Source: Streptomyces sp. ST2-7A (lineage in GTDB: Bacteria > Actinomycetota > Actinomycetes > Streptomycetales > Streptomycetaceae). Taken from it: a stretch of 64,000 nt of DNA. Each line of letters begins with the position of its first letter. Within the stretch, counting starts at the first letter, position 1. The position numbers and the translations under genes were made by a program. The notes beneath the pieces were generated by a model. That model did no database searches. It was not told where the DNA came from and was given only the letters and a program-made list of their open reading frames with translations. The stretch is taken from NCBI RefSeq assembly GCF_021390475.1, contig NZ_JAJUWS010000026.1, positions 1 to 64,000 on the forward strand, written 5' to 3'. This document shows positions 16,464 to 26,071 of this stretch, piece after piece.

Positions 16464-18263
16464 TCACGCCGCCGGTCCGTAGTCCTCGCGGCGGGGGGTG
16501 GCCTTGGCGATGGCGCGGGTGGTGATGGCCTTGGAGGCGCGGGCGGAGGCGGCGGAGAGTTCCTCGGCTCCGGGTTCGGCGTACCAGGGGCGCAGGTCGA
16601 GCATGGCGGCGCGCAGGCCGGTGGCGAAACACAGGGCGGTGCCCTTGGGCAGGGCGCGGATGGCGTCGGCGGGCAGGATCCGCTCCTGGCGCATGGACAC
16701 GGAGCTCGACCTGCCGGACTCGGAGTGGGAGGTGGAGGTGGTCTCCACGTCGTGGTCGCCTATGAGGCGGGAGAGTTTGTCGGCGAAGTCGGGGTCGTCG
16801 ATGCCCGCCCCGATGACCTTGATGGTGGAGGCGGACCACATGGCGTCCATCCCGGCGTCTCCCCAGACCTTCTGGCCCTGGCGGTAGGACTGCAGGATGG
16901 TGATCGGGATGATGCCCCGGCTGCCGAGGTGGGAGTACAGGTCCGGCAGGTCGCTGATCTTGCAGACGTTGGCGGCCTCGTCCAGGATCGCCAGCATCGG
17001 CGGGTCCAGGCGCCCGCCGGCGCGCTCGGCCTGTGCGGTCGCGGCCTGCATGACGGAGTCCGCGCAGGCGGCGATCAGCGCGCTCGCGCCGCCTCCGCCG
17101 TCCTTGGACAGCAGGTAGAGGGTGTCGGTGGAGGTGACGAAGTCGGCTGGCCGGAACTCGGGGACGTCGCTTTGCGGGGTGACCCAGGCGGCGATCTCGT
17201 TGTTCAGCAGGGCGGCGGCGTACTGGCGGGCGGTTTCGTAGATGCCGTCGCGGGTCTCGGGCGGGCCCTCGACGGTTCCCTTGAGTTGGGCGGCGACAGC
17301 GGTGAAGTCGTGGTCGCGCAGGATGTCCAGCGGGGTGCGGTCGGCGGGGAAGGCCAGCCACCGCATCACATCGGTGATGGGGCGGGCGTCGAGGGCCGCG
17401 GCGAGGAAGAGTTGGGAGAGGATGTTGGATCCGGCCTTGGACCAGAAGTCGCCCTGCTGGTTCGCGTCCACCGAGGCGGCCAGGAAGTGCCCGGCGAGCC
17501 GACCGGCGCCGTCCAGGGTTCTGGCGTCGGCCAGGGGGTTCCACCACATCCGGCGGTCCGCGTGCGCGATCTGCTGCGGATCCATCGACCACACCCTCCC
17601 CACCCGGGCCCTCGCGTCGATGGTCGCGGTGTAGGCGTCGCCCGCCGCCTTGTTCGAGGTGAGCAGGACCGGGCCGGGCGCGTTGAGGATCGAGGGGATG
17701 GCCAGGGAGGTGGTCTTCCCGGAGCGCGGGGCCATGATCGCGACGGCGACGTCCTCGTAACCCATGCGGACCTCGTGGCGGGTTCCCTGGAGGTTGCCCA
17801 ACAGCACGCCGGTGTCCTCGGGCGCGATGCGCTTGGCCGTCTTCAGGCTCGGCCGCAGGGAGCGGGCCTTGGCGGTGATCGATGTGGCTGTCAGGGGCTC
17901 GATGTCCCTCGGCTTGGCCATGCCGGTGATCTTCTTCCTGCGTCCGCCCCCGTTGGCGGTGTGGCGGGACCACAGGACGGCGGCCGTGGCACCGAGCGCG
18001 AGGAGGACGGTGATCGGGATGACGCGGGTGCCGATCAGCAAGGGGACTTCCCCGACCCCGGACCAGAGCCGTTCGGGGTGCAGCAGCGCGTCGGTGGGCT
18101 GGTAGGGAGCCCATGCGTCGGTATCGGTGAGGTGGGCGGTGAGGTTGCCGCCCAGCCAGGCCAGGTGGGACAGCGGCACGGCGATCATCATGGCGACGAG
18201 CAGGACGCGGAAGGCGATGTCATAACCGTCACCGGAGGTCGAGGGGCGGGCGGGAGAGGACAA
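16464..18263 (-). CDS. Type IV coupling protein (VirD4/TraG family)
   Basis: This inner-membrane ATPase links the relaxosome to the type IV secretion channel. Two membrane segments come first (about residues 20-40 and 70-95). Walker A is APRSGKTTS (about residue 175) and Walker B is MLAILDEAAN (about residue 400). GIIPITILQSYRQGQKVWG and the C-terminal DLRPWYAEPG match actinobacterial TraG/TraD proteins. The start is set at TTG 18263 after GGAAG; the frame runs to 18485, but that part overlaps the preceding gene and is Pro/Arg-rich. The product is then 599 aa. Confidence 0.92.
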   Translation of the reverse strand: MSSPARPSTSGDGYDIAFRVLLVAMMIAVPLSHLAWLGGNLTAHLTDTDAWAPYQPTDALLHPERLWSGVGEVPLLIGTRVIPITVLLALGATAAVLWSRHTANGGGRRKKITGMAKPRDIEPLTATSITAKARSLRPSLKTAKRIAPEDTGVLLGNLQGTRHEVRMGYEDVAVAIMAPRSGKTTSLAIPSILNAPGPVLLTSNKAAGDAYTATIDARARVGRVWSMDPQQIAHADRRMWWNPLADARTLDGAGRLAGHFLAASVDANQQGDFWSKAGSNILSQLFLAAALDARPITDVMRWLAFPADRTPLDILRDHDFTAVAAQLKGTVEGPPETRDGIYETARQYAAALLNNEIAAWVTPQSDVPEFRPADFVTSTDTLYLLSKDGGGGASALIAACADSVMQAATAQAERAGGRLDPPMLAILDEAANVCKISDLPDLYSHLGSRGIIPITILQSYRQGQKVWGDAGMDAMWSASTIKVIGAGIDDPDFADKLSRLIGDHDVETTSTSHSESGRSSSVSMRQERILPADAIRALPKGTALCFATGLRAAMLDLRPWYAEPGAEELSAASARASKAITTRAIAKATPRREDYGPAA

Positions 18264-18399
18264 GGAAACCCGCTTCCGGGAAAGGAGAGGGGAAGGAGAG
18301 TGGTGGGTGCCGGTCGGGGAGGGGAACGCCCCCTGTGCTGGAGAGGGGGCGACAAGGGGCGACCCCCTCTCCCGGAACCGCCCCGCGTGCCCGGCACCG

Positions 18400-19221
18400 T
18401 CAGTGCCGGGAGACGCCGAGCGGGGACGGGCGGGACACAGGGGCCGGGCTCGTTCGAGGGCCGGGCCCGGGGCGTCGGGCGACACGGGCCCGGGTGCGGA
18501 GGGCTCGGATGCGTTGGGTGTGGGCGTCGACCACCTGCTGGGGGGACAGCGCGCTGGGCTCCTGTGTCACGCCGGGGTGGGCGGTGCGCTCGTGCATGCC
18601 CCGCTGCACCGGGGCGGGGTCGGCCAGGGCGGTGACGAAGGCCTGCACCAGATGCTCGGGGGCCCGGGCCCCGAACATGGCGTGCCACAACCGGGGCCCT
18701 TGGGGCCCGCGGTAGGGATCGTGGGCACGCACGTACCAGGCCGTGGTGCTGTTCGCTTCACGGAGCCGTTCGATACGGCATGCCCTGTCGGGGGAGTTGG
18801 CCACACCGCGCGCATCGATGACCCACCCCGCGTCCCTCACCGCCGTCAGGGGGTCCTGCGGTTCGCTCGGCGAGGGGAGAACGAGGGACTCCGCGACAGC
18901 GGCGAGAATCTCGGCGGGAACGAGTTCACCGAATTCGGCGTACCAGCCCGGCTCGGTGTCGGTTGACTGCGCCCGCAGTCGCCACCAGGCGCTGGTGGAG
19001 GACCGGGGCTCGAACTGCAGGCTGTGCCGGTGGTCCGGGCTGCTGAGCACGATCTCCGAACCCAGCGGATCGGAGACGGGAGTCCAACCGGCCGCGGCCA
19101 GGACGTGGGTGAAGCGCCGGTCGTCCCCCGGACCGGCCAGATGGCGCGGGGAGGTGTCGAAAGGGACGCGCCACAGATGGGTGTCGGCGAAGGCGGCGAG
19201 CTGCCGCTCGGTCACGGGCAC
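18400..19221 (-). CDS. DUF317 domain protein (first of three)
   Basis: 273 aa from ATG at 19221. FDTSPRHLAGPGDDRRF and two repeats ending in PAEILAAVAESL and PEHLVQAFVTALA are the DUF317 pattern, a Streptomyces-group family abundant on conjugative elements, function unknown. Trp-rich strands (WYAEFGE, WYVRAHDPYRGP) alternate with helices. The C-terminal 60 residues are Pro/Arg-rich and probably disordered. Relatives lie at 42410-43276 and 47319-48125. Confidence 0.82.
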   Translation of the reverse strand: MPVTERQLAAFADTHLWRVPFDTSPRHLAGPGDDRRFTHVLAAAGWTPVSDPLGSEIVLSSPDHRHSLQFEPRSSTSAWWRLRAQSTDTEPGWYAEFGELVPAEILAAVAESLVLPSPSEPQDPLTAVRDAGWVIDARGVANSPDRACRIERLREANSTTAWYVRAHDPYRGPQGPRLWHAMFGARAPEHLVQAFVTALADPAPVQRGMHERTAHPGVTQEPSALSPQQVVDAHTQRIRALRTRARVARRPGPGPRTSPAPVSRPSPLGVSRH

Positions 19222-19264
19222 CGGCGACTCCCCTTCCGCTCGCTTCGGGCCCTGCGTCGGGTGT

Positions 19265-19654
19265 TCACCGGCGCCTCCTGACGAGCATGTCGCAGGCCAC
19301 GGGCTTCGCCGGCGGGGCGCCCGGGCCGGTGGGAGGCTCCGCGAGGCGTCGCAGGTCGGGGAGATGCTCGTCTAGGTCCAAGCCCACGTCGTGCAGCTGG
19401 TTGCAGGCGCGTCCCAAAGCGAGCGGGACCTCCGGTGGCAGGGCACCGGTGCGGGCGTGGTGACGGGTGAAGTACGAGCCGGTGGCGAGCAGTTCGGTCA
19501 TCCGGCCCAAGGCTCCCCGATCGCCGTCCAGGACGGTGCCCAGAACGCGGGCGACCCGGTGCGGCGGGGCGTGGGTGAGGCGGTCGTTCAGCCGGCCGAG
19601 ACGTTGGGCGATGTCCTCGGCGAGGGCGAGCGCATCGCCGGTGGGGTCGGTCAT
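19265..19654 (-). CDS. Hypothetical small helical protein
   Basis: 129 aa, ATG at 19654. Mostly helical, for example ALALAEDIAQRLGRLNDRL and EVPLALGRACNQLHDVGLD, with a Pro-rich stretch before a basic C-terminus. Family not recognised. It lies between two element-type genes in the same direction. Confidence 0.6.
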   Translation of the reverse strand: MTDPTGDALALAEDIAQRLGRLNDRLTHAPPHRVARVLGTVLDGDRGALGRMTELLATGSYFTRHHARTGALPPEVPLALGRACNQLHDVGLDLDEHLPDLRRLAEPPTGPGAPPAKPVACDMLVRRRR

Positions 19655-19729
19655 GGGCCTCCCGGTTTTCGGAACAGCGGTGGGCGGGGTGGTGGGTGGG
19701 GTGCGACCGGTCGCAGGGTTGGGGGTGCT

Positions 19730-20479
19730 TCATCGCCCCCTGGCGCTCGGGGTCCCGGGGCCGACCGGGGCCGGTGCGGGAGCGGGCGGGAGGGTGGAAG
19801 GAGGCATCCGGCCCGGAGGGTGCTGCAACGCCGTGGCGATGCCCAGCGCTTCGAGCCGGGCTCCCAGCGCCCGCACGGCGCGGGCCTGCACGGCGGTGTC
19901 GTCGCCGCTCAGACGGTGGATGCCGCTTTCCTCACGGACGAACCCGTGCGCGGTCAGGATGTCGGCGGCTTCCTCGGTGGCGGGGAAGGCTGCGAGGCCG
20001 CCGTCGGGCTGCCAGGTCAACACCACCCGGTCCGGTCGGGACGGACGGACTCCTGCGGCGTGGTGGCGAACCCGGACGAGGGCGGTTTCGACGCGGGGCA
20101 ACAGGTCACCGGCCACCAACTCGGCGCTGCGGAACGGGTCGTCTCCCACGGCGATGCCGTCCGGTTCGCGGACACCCCGGAACGCCTCGGGGGGAAGGTC
20201 GTCGGGTGCCACGGCGGCGACGAGGAAACCGTCGTGCCCGGGGTGGTCGAGGATGGCCAGCCGGGCCCCGTCCGTCCGGGTGAGGACGACCGCCTGCCGC
20301 AGCGGATGACCGGCCAGGGACTCGGCGACGAGATCCAGGTCCCAGACCCGGTCGGTCAGTTCGGCCAGGTCGTCCTTGTCCTCGGGACGATGGTGCGCGC
20401 GGGTCCAGGTACCCGGCAGTTCACCGGCCAGGACATCGGCGAATGAGGCGAGGTGCTCGGAGTTCTCGTGATCGTGCAT
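19730..20479 (-). CDS. Hypothetical two-module protein, permuted relative of 22431-23522
   Basis: 249 aa from ATG at 20479, with AAGGAAG as ribosome site. Module A (about residues 10-130) contains DVLAGELPGTW and LAILDHPGHDGFLVAAVAPD. Module B (about 155-225) contains VVLTWQPDGGLAAFP and GFVREESGIHRLSG. Both modules occur in the protein at 22431-23522, but in B-A order. No function is known. It is presumably an accessory protein of the conjugative element. Confidence 0.65.
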   Translation of the reverse strand: MHDHENSEHLASFADVLAGELPGTWTRAHHRPEDKDDLAELTDRVWDLDLVAESLAGHPLRQAVVLTRTDGARLAILDHPGHDGFLVAAVAPDDLPPEAFRGVREPDGIAVGDDPFRSAELVAGDLLPRVETALVRVRHHAAGVRPSRPDRVVLTWQPDGGLAAFPATEEAADILTAHGFVREESGIHRLSGDDTAVQARAVRALGARLEALGIATALQHPPGRMPPSTLPPAPAPAPVGPGTPSARGR

Positions 20480-20754
20480 GTCTTCCTTGATCGGGTGGAG
20501 GGGCACCGGCCCGGGCCGGGGGAGCCGGGAGGAGGGGGGACGGCACATGGTGAGGAGGTGGCGACCACACCGGACGACGAAGTGATGGGGCTGGTGGCGG
20601 GACCGAGCGGTCGGGTGCTGTCCGGCTGGAGGAGAGGTGCCGGGCCTCCGCCGAAGGCAGGGGGGCGACCATCGCCCTGGCTGTCGGAACCCGCGGGGAG
20701 CGGCTGTGCGAGGGAGCCGGCGAGCGTCGATGGGCTCCCGACAGGGAGGTCCGG

Positions 20755-21179
20755 GTGCAGGCCGTCCGGGAAGCGGATCAGGAGCTTGTCGATGCCTTCG
20801 GCGGGCTGCTGCCGCAGCTGTTCTCGACGGTCGAGCCGTTGGACCGGGAGGCCATCGACCGGATGGTGAGCTGCGAGGCCACCACGGTGCCGGGCGCCCG
20901 AACCCCTGAGGCGATCAGCGGGTGCTGACCCTGGTGCTGTTGCCACTGCCCTCCGGCCTGCGGGCCCGGGGGGAGGGTGTGATGGTGGACGGCACGGGGC
21001 GAGGACGGGGAGCGGCCGGTCTCCTCACCGCGGAGGCACCGCGGATCGCCCGGGAGACGGGAGCCCGGACGGTTGATCTCACCTCACGCCCCGACCGGGA
21101 GGCGGCGAACCGGTTGTACGAACGTCTCGGTTTCCGGTCCCGGCGGTCAACCGTCCATCGCTTCCCGGGCGGTGGCTGA
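20755..21179 (+). pseudogene. GNAT acetyltransferase, frameshifted
   Basis: The first frame starts at GTG 20755 behind GGGAGG and runs to a TGA near 20927: VREADQELVDAFGGLLPQLF and VPGARTPEAISG. The second frame (20922-21179) continues with LTLVLLPLPSGLRARGEGV, the acetyl-CoA loop GRGRGAAGLL and LTSRPDREAANRLYERLGF. Together they make one ordinary GNAT N-acetyltransferase of about 140 aa with a single-base shift near 20920. It runs opposite to its neighbours. A sequencing error is possible. Confidence 0.8.
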
Positions 21180-21240
21180 TCCCACCGGGCCGTAACCGGC
21201 TTTCCGCTGCTGCGGGACGGACACGGTCACGGGGCGCAGA

Positions 21241-21519
21241 TCATCGAGGACCCCGGGCGTCGGCGATGTGCACGAGCTGCCCGAGGGCGGTGGTGGTGTA
21301 CCAGCCGCAGTCGATCAGGGCGTTGTAGCCGGCGTATCTAGGCAGGAAGCGCTTTTCCAGGGCGCCCAGGTGGAGCAGGCAGTCGGGGCAGCGGCGCGAG
21401 AGGTGCACCAGGTAGCGGGGGTGGCCGGTGACGTAGGTCCGGGCCCCACCGGTGGCGTCCCGCAGCCGCCACCCGTCCTCATCGGTGGGGGTGTGCCAGG
21501 AGGGGGCCACGACGCGCAT
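21241..21519 (-). CDS. Hypothetical protein
   Basis: About 92 aa if it starts at the ATG at 21519. HLSRRCPDCLLHLGALEKRF holds a CxxC pair that might bind zinc; DCGWYTTTALGQLVHIADA follows. Not recognised. It overlaps the small upstream gene by about 40 bases, which is unusual and makes the start uncertain. Confidence 0.5.
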   Translation of the reverse strand: MRVVAPSWHTPTDEDGWRLRDATGGARTYVTGHPRYLVHLSRRCPDCLLHLGALEKRFLPRYAGYNALIDCGWYTTTALGQLVHIADARGPR

Positions 21520-21676
21520 GGCGTCCCCCCCACAGCTCGGCGCCCGCGACTCCCTTGATGACGACGACCCGGTCCCCGGCCTCGAAGTGGGAGTGGGTGA
21601 TGTCCCGGGCGGGGGTGAGCGGATCGGGTGTCGGGGCGAAGGCCGGGGTGCTCGGGGGCAGACGGGCATCGGTCAC
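21479..21676 (-). CDS. Small hypothetical protein
   Basis: 65 aa from GTG at 21676 with GGAAGG upstream. HFEAGDRVVVIKGVAGAELWG resembles a small SH3/KOW-like barrel, but no family can be named. The N-terminal half is Pro-rich. It lies just downstream of the palindromic site at 21731-21757. Confidence 0.5.
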   Translation of the reverse strand: MTDARLPPSTPAFAPTPDPLTPARDITHSHFEAGDRVVVIKGVAGAELWGGRHARRGPLLAHPHR

Positions 21677-21730
21677 CGAAGGTCCTTCCAGGGGGAGCGA
21701 CGGAGCGGTGGGAGGATCAATGGTCCGGAC

Positions 21731-21768
21731 GATCGCCGGTTGGCCAAACCGGCGATCCCCGGCTATGT
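21731..21768. promoter_or_regulatory. Palindromic operator-like module, copy 1
   Basis: GATCGCCGGTT (21731-21741) and AACCGGCGATC (21747-21757) are perfect 11-base arms around GGCCA. The flank continues CCCCGG then CTATGTTG. The same 8-base core arms, spacing and flank recur, inverted, at 39383-39420. TTGGCC plus 18 bases plus TATGTT would form a + strand promoter, antisense to the next gene; in the other direction the palindrome precedes the gene starting at 21676. Confidence 0.6.
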
Positions 21769-21780
21769 TGCGGCCCGTTA

Positions 21781-22278
21781 TCACCAGTGGGGATTCTCGG
21801 TTCCGCGGTCAGAATCGTCGGCGGCGTCGAGGAGTTCCGGCAGGTCACAGCCTTCCGCCTCCCGCTGGTCGATCCACCACCCGGCTCGGGCGATCGCACG
21901 CGCCCGCTCCTCCAGGGCCGCCCACTCGCCCTCGTCCCCGGTGCTCTCGACGACCAGCGCGGTGTGCGCGGCCACCATCAACCGGTGACGGCAGCGCTCA
22001 CCCCAGTCGAGGATGTTCTGGGGGCCCTCCAGCGCCGGCATGTGGAAACGGGAGGCCCATTCATCGGCGGCCTGCCGTTCCTCGGCGCGCTTGGCGGCGA
22101 GCCACTGTTCTTTGGAGAGGGTGTCGGCCTCGCGAGCGGCTTTCCAACAGTCGGTGCAGTCCCTGGCCGCGAGCCAGCGGGCGAAGCCGGCCCGCCTGTC
22201 GGCGGGGCGGTGGGCCAGGTCGTGGACGGCCTCGTGACCGCAGTCGTGCGTGATCGTCCACCGGGTGCGGACAGCCAT
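21781..22278 (-). CDS. Conserved hypothetical protein with a Cys/His N-terminus
   Basis: 165 aa from ATG at 22278, ribosome site AAGGAGCG. TITHDCGHEAVHDLAHR followed by ARDCTDCWKAAREAD suggests a small zinc-binding module (one Cys, then CxxC). The rest is helical and acidic. Proteins of this layout are common next to actinobacterial transfer genes; function unknown. Confidence 0.65.
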   Translation of the reverse strand: MAVRTRWTITHDCGHEAVHDLAHRPADRRAGFARWLAARDCTDCWKAAREADTLSKEQWLAAKRAEERQAADEWASRFHMPALEGPQNILDWGERCRHRLMVAAHTALVVESTGDEGEWAALEERARAIARAGWWIDQREAEGCDLPELLDAADDSDRGTENPHW

Positions 22279-22430
22279 GAAGCGCTCCTTGAAGAGATGG
22301 CGATGGAAGAACGGCCTGTCGGACGGGGTCCTGTGGTGCCGGTGCTGCCGTGATCCGTCGCGGGTGATCACGGCCGGCGCACCGGGAAAGGGGCCGGGGG
22401 CGCGCCGGGTGTGTGGGGAGGTGCCCGGAT

Positions 22431-23522
22431 TCACCGGCGGGGCGTGTGACGCCCCGGTGGGTGTGGCCGGGCCGGCGGGGCGAGGGCCGGGGTGTCGGGG
22501 CGGGTGGGAGGAGCCGCCGCACGGGCCCGGCGCAGGAACGTTTCGCCGTGGGTGAGCCATGTCTCGATGGCCGACCGGAGCGGCGCATCGGGTCCCGGCG
22601 ACCCCGAAGAGGCGCCCCCGTCCAGGCTCTCCACGTCAACGAGGGCGTCGATCAGCTGGGCGAGGACACGGTTATCCGGAGAGCCCTCGGGTGCCGAGGA
22701 GCGGCATCGGTCCAGGAGAGGGGGAGCATGCCGCAGGACGGAGCGGAACTCCTCCCACACCCGGCCCGGGAGCCTCGCGGTCGCCTCTTCCGGGACCGGT
22801 GCCCCGATGTCGTCGCGCTCAGGGGCCGTGCCGGTGCTCCGGTCGTCGTGCCGGGCGCGGATGCGGTCGAGCGACTCCGCGACGCATGCCAGCCGCCGGT
22901 CGTGAACGGCGCGCCGGTAGGCGGGTAGGTAGTGATCCGTGATGGCCCGGGCCGCCGCAGCGGCCGACCCCGGGACGGCGATGCCGCGTGGGGCGTGCCG
23001 GTCTCCGTGTCCCTCCTCGAAGAAGTCGGGGGAGAGGGCGCCGAGCAGATAACCGGCCTGTCGGTCGGGGTGCTCGATGAGCAGCAGGGTCGTTTCGGAG
23101 GCCGTGTCGGTGAGGGCGGCTGCGCAGGGGACGCGCTCGTGCCGGACGACTCGGGCGAGTTCGCCGCTGTCCCACAGCCACGGCACCAGATCCCCCTGCC
23201 AGTGGGGGTTGGAGTAGATCTCGACGCGGGCTTTCCATCCTCCGGGCAGACGAGCCGCGATGTCTTCGGCAATGTCGCCGATGAACTGCCGGCTGCCGGT
23301 GGTCACCTCGGCACGGTAGAACTTCGCGAGACGGACCAGCGAGGCCACATGGGCTCGGGCAAGGTCCGGTTCCCCGTTCGGTAGGTGGTGCACTCCGCTC
23401 TCGTCCTCGCGGAATCCGCAGGAGGTGAGCAATTGGTGCGCGGCCTTGTACCTCGCCCCGTGGGCGATGGCGACGATCCCCTTGCCGCGGCTGTAGGTGA
23501 GGAGGATCTGCGGGTCACTCAA
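22431..23522 (-). CDS. Hypothetical multi-module protein related to 19730-20479
   Basis: 363 aa if it starts at TTG 23522 (weak ribosome site; the frame is open to 23600). Module B comes first, with ILLTYSRGKGIVAIAHGARY and GFREDESGVHHLPNG. Module A follows with DIAARLPGGWKARVE and LLLIEHPDRQAGYLLGALSPD. A further 130 residues end in a Pro-rich tail. Compared with the 19730-20479 product the modules are in the opposite order. Function unknown. Confidence 0.62.
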   Translation of the reverse strand: MSDPQILLTYSRGKGIVAIAHGARYKAAHQLLTSCGFREDESGVHHLPNGEPDLARAHVASLVRLAKFYRAEVTTGSRQFIGDIAEDIAARLPGGWKARVEIYSNPHWQGDLVPWLWDSGELARVVRHERVPCAAALTDTASETTLLLIEHPDRQAGYLLGALSPDFFEEGHGDRHAPRGIAVPGSAAAAARAITDHYLPAYRRAVHDRRLACVAESLDRIRARHDDRSTGTAPERDDIGAPVPEEATARLPGRVWEEFRSVLRHAPPLLDRCRSSAPEGSPDNRVLAQLIDALVDVESLDGGASSGSPGPDAPLRSAIETWLTHGETFLRRARAAAPPTRPDTPALAPPARPHPPGRHTPRR

Positions 23523-23710
23523 GACGCGCCACCGAACCGGGAGCCGGAGGGCCGGAAGGTGGGTCCGTGCTTCGGAGCGGTGGAGCCTGCCCGGGCACAC
23601 GGCTTGTGCGGAGCCATCGGGTCGTGGTGCCGGGGCAGCCGGAGGAAGGACCGAGGGGGTCCACGATCGGCGGGGTCAGGGAAGGGCTCCTTTCCGGACG
23701 GGGAGGCGGC

Positions 23711-24826
23711 TCACCAGGGGGTGCCCGGGGGCAGGTGGGGCAGGGCCTGTTCGCCCAGTCGCCGGGCGAGGTCGCCCAACGCGGTGGTGGTCGCGGTATC
23801 GGGGCGGGGGAGGAGCACGACGGTGCGCAGCGGCTGGGGCCGGCAGCCGACTCTGAGCTTGGCGGCGTAGTTGGCGCGGCCCAGGTCGAGGGTGTGCGCT
23901 CCCCGGTCGATGGCCCAGTGGGCGGATTCGGCCAGCAGCCACTTGTACACGCGGCGCGCGGCCGGGTGTCGGTAGTCGATACCGCAGGCCCACAGGTACA
24001 GGCAGCGGCGGTGGAGCCAGCCGTAGAAGCCACCGACCAGCCGGTTCCCGTCCCGGGCGGCCAGCAGGACGGCGCCGGGCACATCGGTGAGGTGCTCGAA
24101 CATCTCCGGCCCGTACAGGCGGGTGCCGTGCCGGTCGGCGGTGCCGTTGGCCAGCTGGGTGAAGAGCGGCAGGTGGGGGAGGGCGGCGGCGCCGGTGTAC
24201 GGGGCGAGGGTCAGCCCGGCGTCGGTGCCGCGGCGCCAGGTGCGGCGGGCGTCGCCGCGGTACTTCTGCGGGATCCCGGCCCACCACCGGTCCGCGTCCG
24301 CGCCGAGGGAACGGGTGAACGCGACATCGGTGCCCAGGTCGAGTGCGGTGACGCCGGCGGGCGCGGCGGCGGTGAGGGCGGTGGCCTGGCCGGGGGTGAG
24401 ACCGGGGTGGACGACGGCGCGGGCGCCCAGGCTCCGGGCGAGGCGGAGTCCGGCTGCGGTGGTGGCGGCGGAAAGGGCTGCGGTGGCGGTGCCCGCGCCG
24501 CCGTACTCGGCGTGGGGGCTGCCGGCGTAGAGCACCGGGCCGGGCCACACGGGCGGGCTGCCGGCGTCGGTCTCCAACCGCGACCAGTAGGGGCTGCCCC
24601 GGCCGGGGACCAGGTGGAAGGAGACGGTCTCGCCGATGCCCCGGGCGGGGTCGTGGAGGTGGACGTGGCGGTGGGCGAGGACCTGTTCGGTGCGCACGTG
24701 CTGCCATGCCCTGGCCCATGCCCGGGTGCGGGAGGGGTGCAGGGCCTCCAGGGTGTCCGGTGGGGCCTGGTCGACCTCGTCGTACCAGGTGGCGCTCGCC
24801 CGGGGTTCGGCGGTCGTGGTGGTCAT
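23711..24826 (-). CDS. FemAB-like / GNAT-fold acyltransferase
   Basis: 371 aa from ATG at 24826. The C-terminal half has the FemAB/BioF2-type GNAT fold: GIPQKYRGDARRTWRRGT, NRLVGGFYGWLHRRCLYLW, and GAHTLDLGRANYAAKLRVG. The fold transfers acyl or aminoacyl groups. The ATG overlaps the stop of the ATP-grasp gene (ATGA), so the two are translated together. With the ligase and the MFS exporter it suggests a short peptide or N-acyl amino-acid pathway; the substrate is unknown. Confidence 0.75.
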   Translation of the reverse strand: MTTTTAEPRASATWYDEVDQAPPDTLEALHPSRTRAWARAWQHVRTEQVLAHRHVHLHDPARGIGETVSFHLVPGRGSPYWSRLETDAGSPPVWPGPVLYAGSPHAEYGGAGTATAALSAATTAAGLRLARSLGARAVVHPGLTPGQATALTAAAPAGVTALDLGTDVAFTRSLGADADRWWAGIPQKYRGDARRTWRRGTDAGLTLAPYTGAAALPHLPLFTQLANGTADRHGTRLYGPEMFEHLTDVPGAVLLAARDGNRLVGGFYGWLHRRCLYLWACGIDYRHPAARRVYKWLLAESAHWAIDRGAHTLDLGRANYAAKLRVGCRPQPLRTVVLLPRPDTATTTALGDLARRLGEQALPHLPPGTPW

Positions 24827-26060
24827 CGGCCGCTCCGGGTGGGGGTGATGCCGGCGCGCACGGAGCCGGCGGCCCGGTCGAGACGCGCGCGGCACAGCTC
24901 GGGGGTGGGGGCGGTGGCCACGACGTGGGCCAGGCGCGAGTGCAGGCCGTCGCCCGGCGGTGGGCTCACCTCGTCGCCCGGCGTCCTGGTCGCCACCGCG
25001 CGCTCGCACCAGGCCACCTCTCCCAGCCGGGGGTCGATGTCCAGGCGGGTGAGGCGACCGGCCGTCGGGGGGTAGAGGAAGCGGACGCCGGCGCTGATAT
25101 CGCGGGTGGGGGTCAGGTCGGGGGACAGCCCGGTACTCAGGTCAGCGGCGGCTGCGACGACGTCGACGCCGGTGGCCAGGTGGACCAGGTGGGGGATGAG
25201 GTCTCCGCCCGGTCGGGGGTTGATCTCGATGACGCGCGGTCCGCCGGGGGTCAGGCGCAGTTCGATGTGGGAGACGCCGTGGGTCAGGCCCACCGCGTCC
25301 AGGGCGGCGAGCGCCACACGGACGGCGGGCTCCCGGGGGTCCGGCAGGCCGTGCACCAGATGCCGGTCTCCTCGAAGTACGGCTCCGCGCCGAGGGACTT
25401 GTGGGTCAGGGCGAGGACGTGGTGGCGGCCGTGGTCGGAGGCGATCTCGACGGAGACCTCGGGGCCGGAGAGGTAGGACTCCACCAGCAGCCCGGCGTCT
25501 TCCCGCCCCCGGGCGGCGGCTTCGGCGGCGAAGGCGTGGGCGGCGGCCAGGTCGCGGGCGGTGTCCACCTTCCGCACGCCGAAGGATCCACCGGCCGCGG
25601 CGGGCTTGAGGACCACGGGGAACCCGATCCTCCGAGCGGCTTCCCCGGCCTGCTCCACGGTGTTCACCCGGGCCCAGGGCGTGGAGGGCACCTGTCGGGC
25701 GTCGAAGCGTGCGCGGGCCGCGGCCTTGTCGCGGCAGGTGGCGACCGCCTCGGGACGGGGGCCCGGCAGCCCGAGGTCACGGGCGGCCTCGGCGGATCCC
25801 ACGGTGGCGAACTCGTCCCAGGTCAACACCCCGTCCACCGGATGCCGGCGGGCCAGTGCGCGGGCGGCGGCACGCACCCGGGTGGGATCGTGCGGGTCGG
25901 CGGCCTCGTGGTCCACGATCCGGGAGGAGGGCCGGGCGGGGGCGGTGTGGTCGATCAGGGCCACGCGGTGGCGGGAGGTGAGGGCGTCGAGGGCGTAACC
26001 GCGGTAGACGGGGTCGCCACGGCCCACGAGAATGATCAGCTTCCGGTCGCTGTCGTGCAC
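24823..26060 (-). pseudogene. ATP-grasp ligase, split by a single-base deletion
   Basis: The first part (26060 to about 25363, GTG start after AAGGAAAA) has the PreATP-grasp region IILVGRGDPVYRGYALDAL and the ATP-binding strand FPVVLKPAAAGGSFGVRKV. It then runs out of frame to a stop at 25284. The second part (25356-24823) carries on with HGLPDPREPAVRVALAALD and the metal-binding IELRLTPGGPRVIEINPRPG. Adding one base near 25363 restores ETGHLVHGLP and a protein of about 412 aa. The family joins an amino acid or peptide to another amine via an acyl-phosphate. Real mutation and sequencing error cannot be told apart. Confidence 0.85.
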
Positions 26061-26071
26061 GGGATTTTCCT

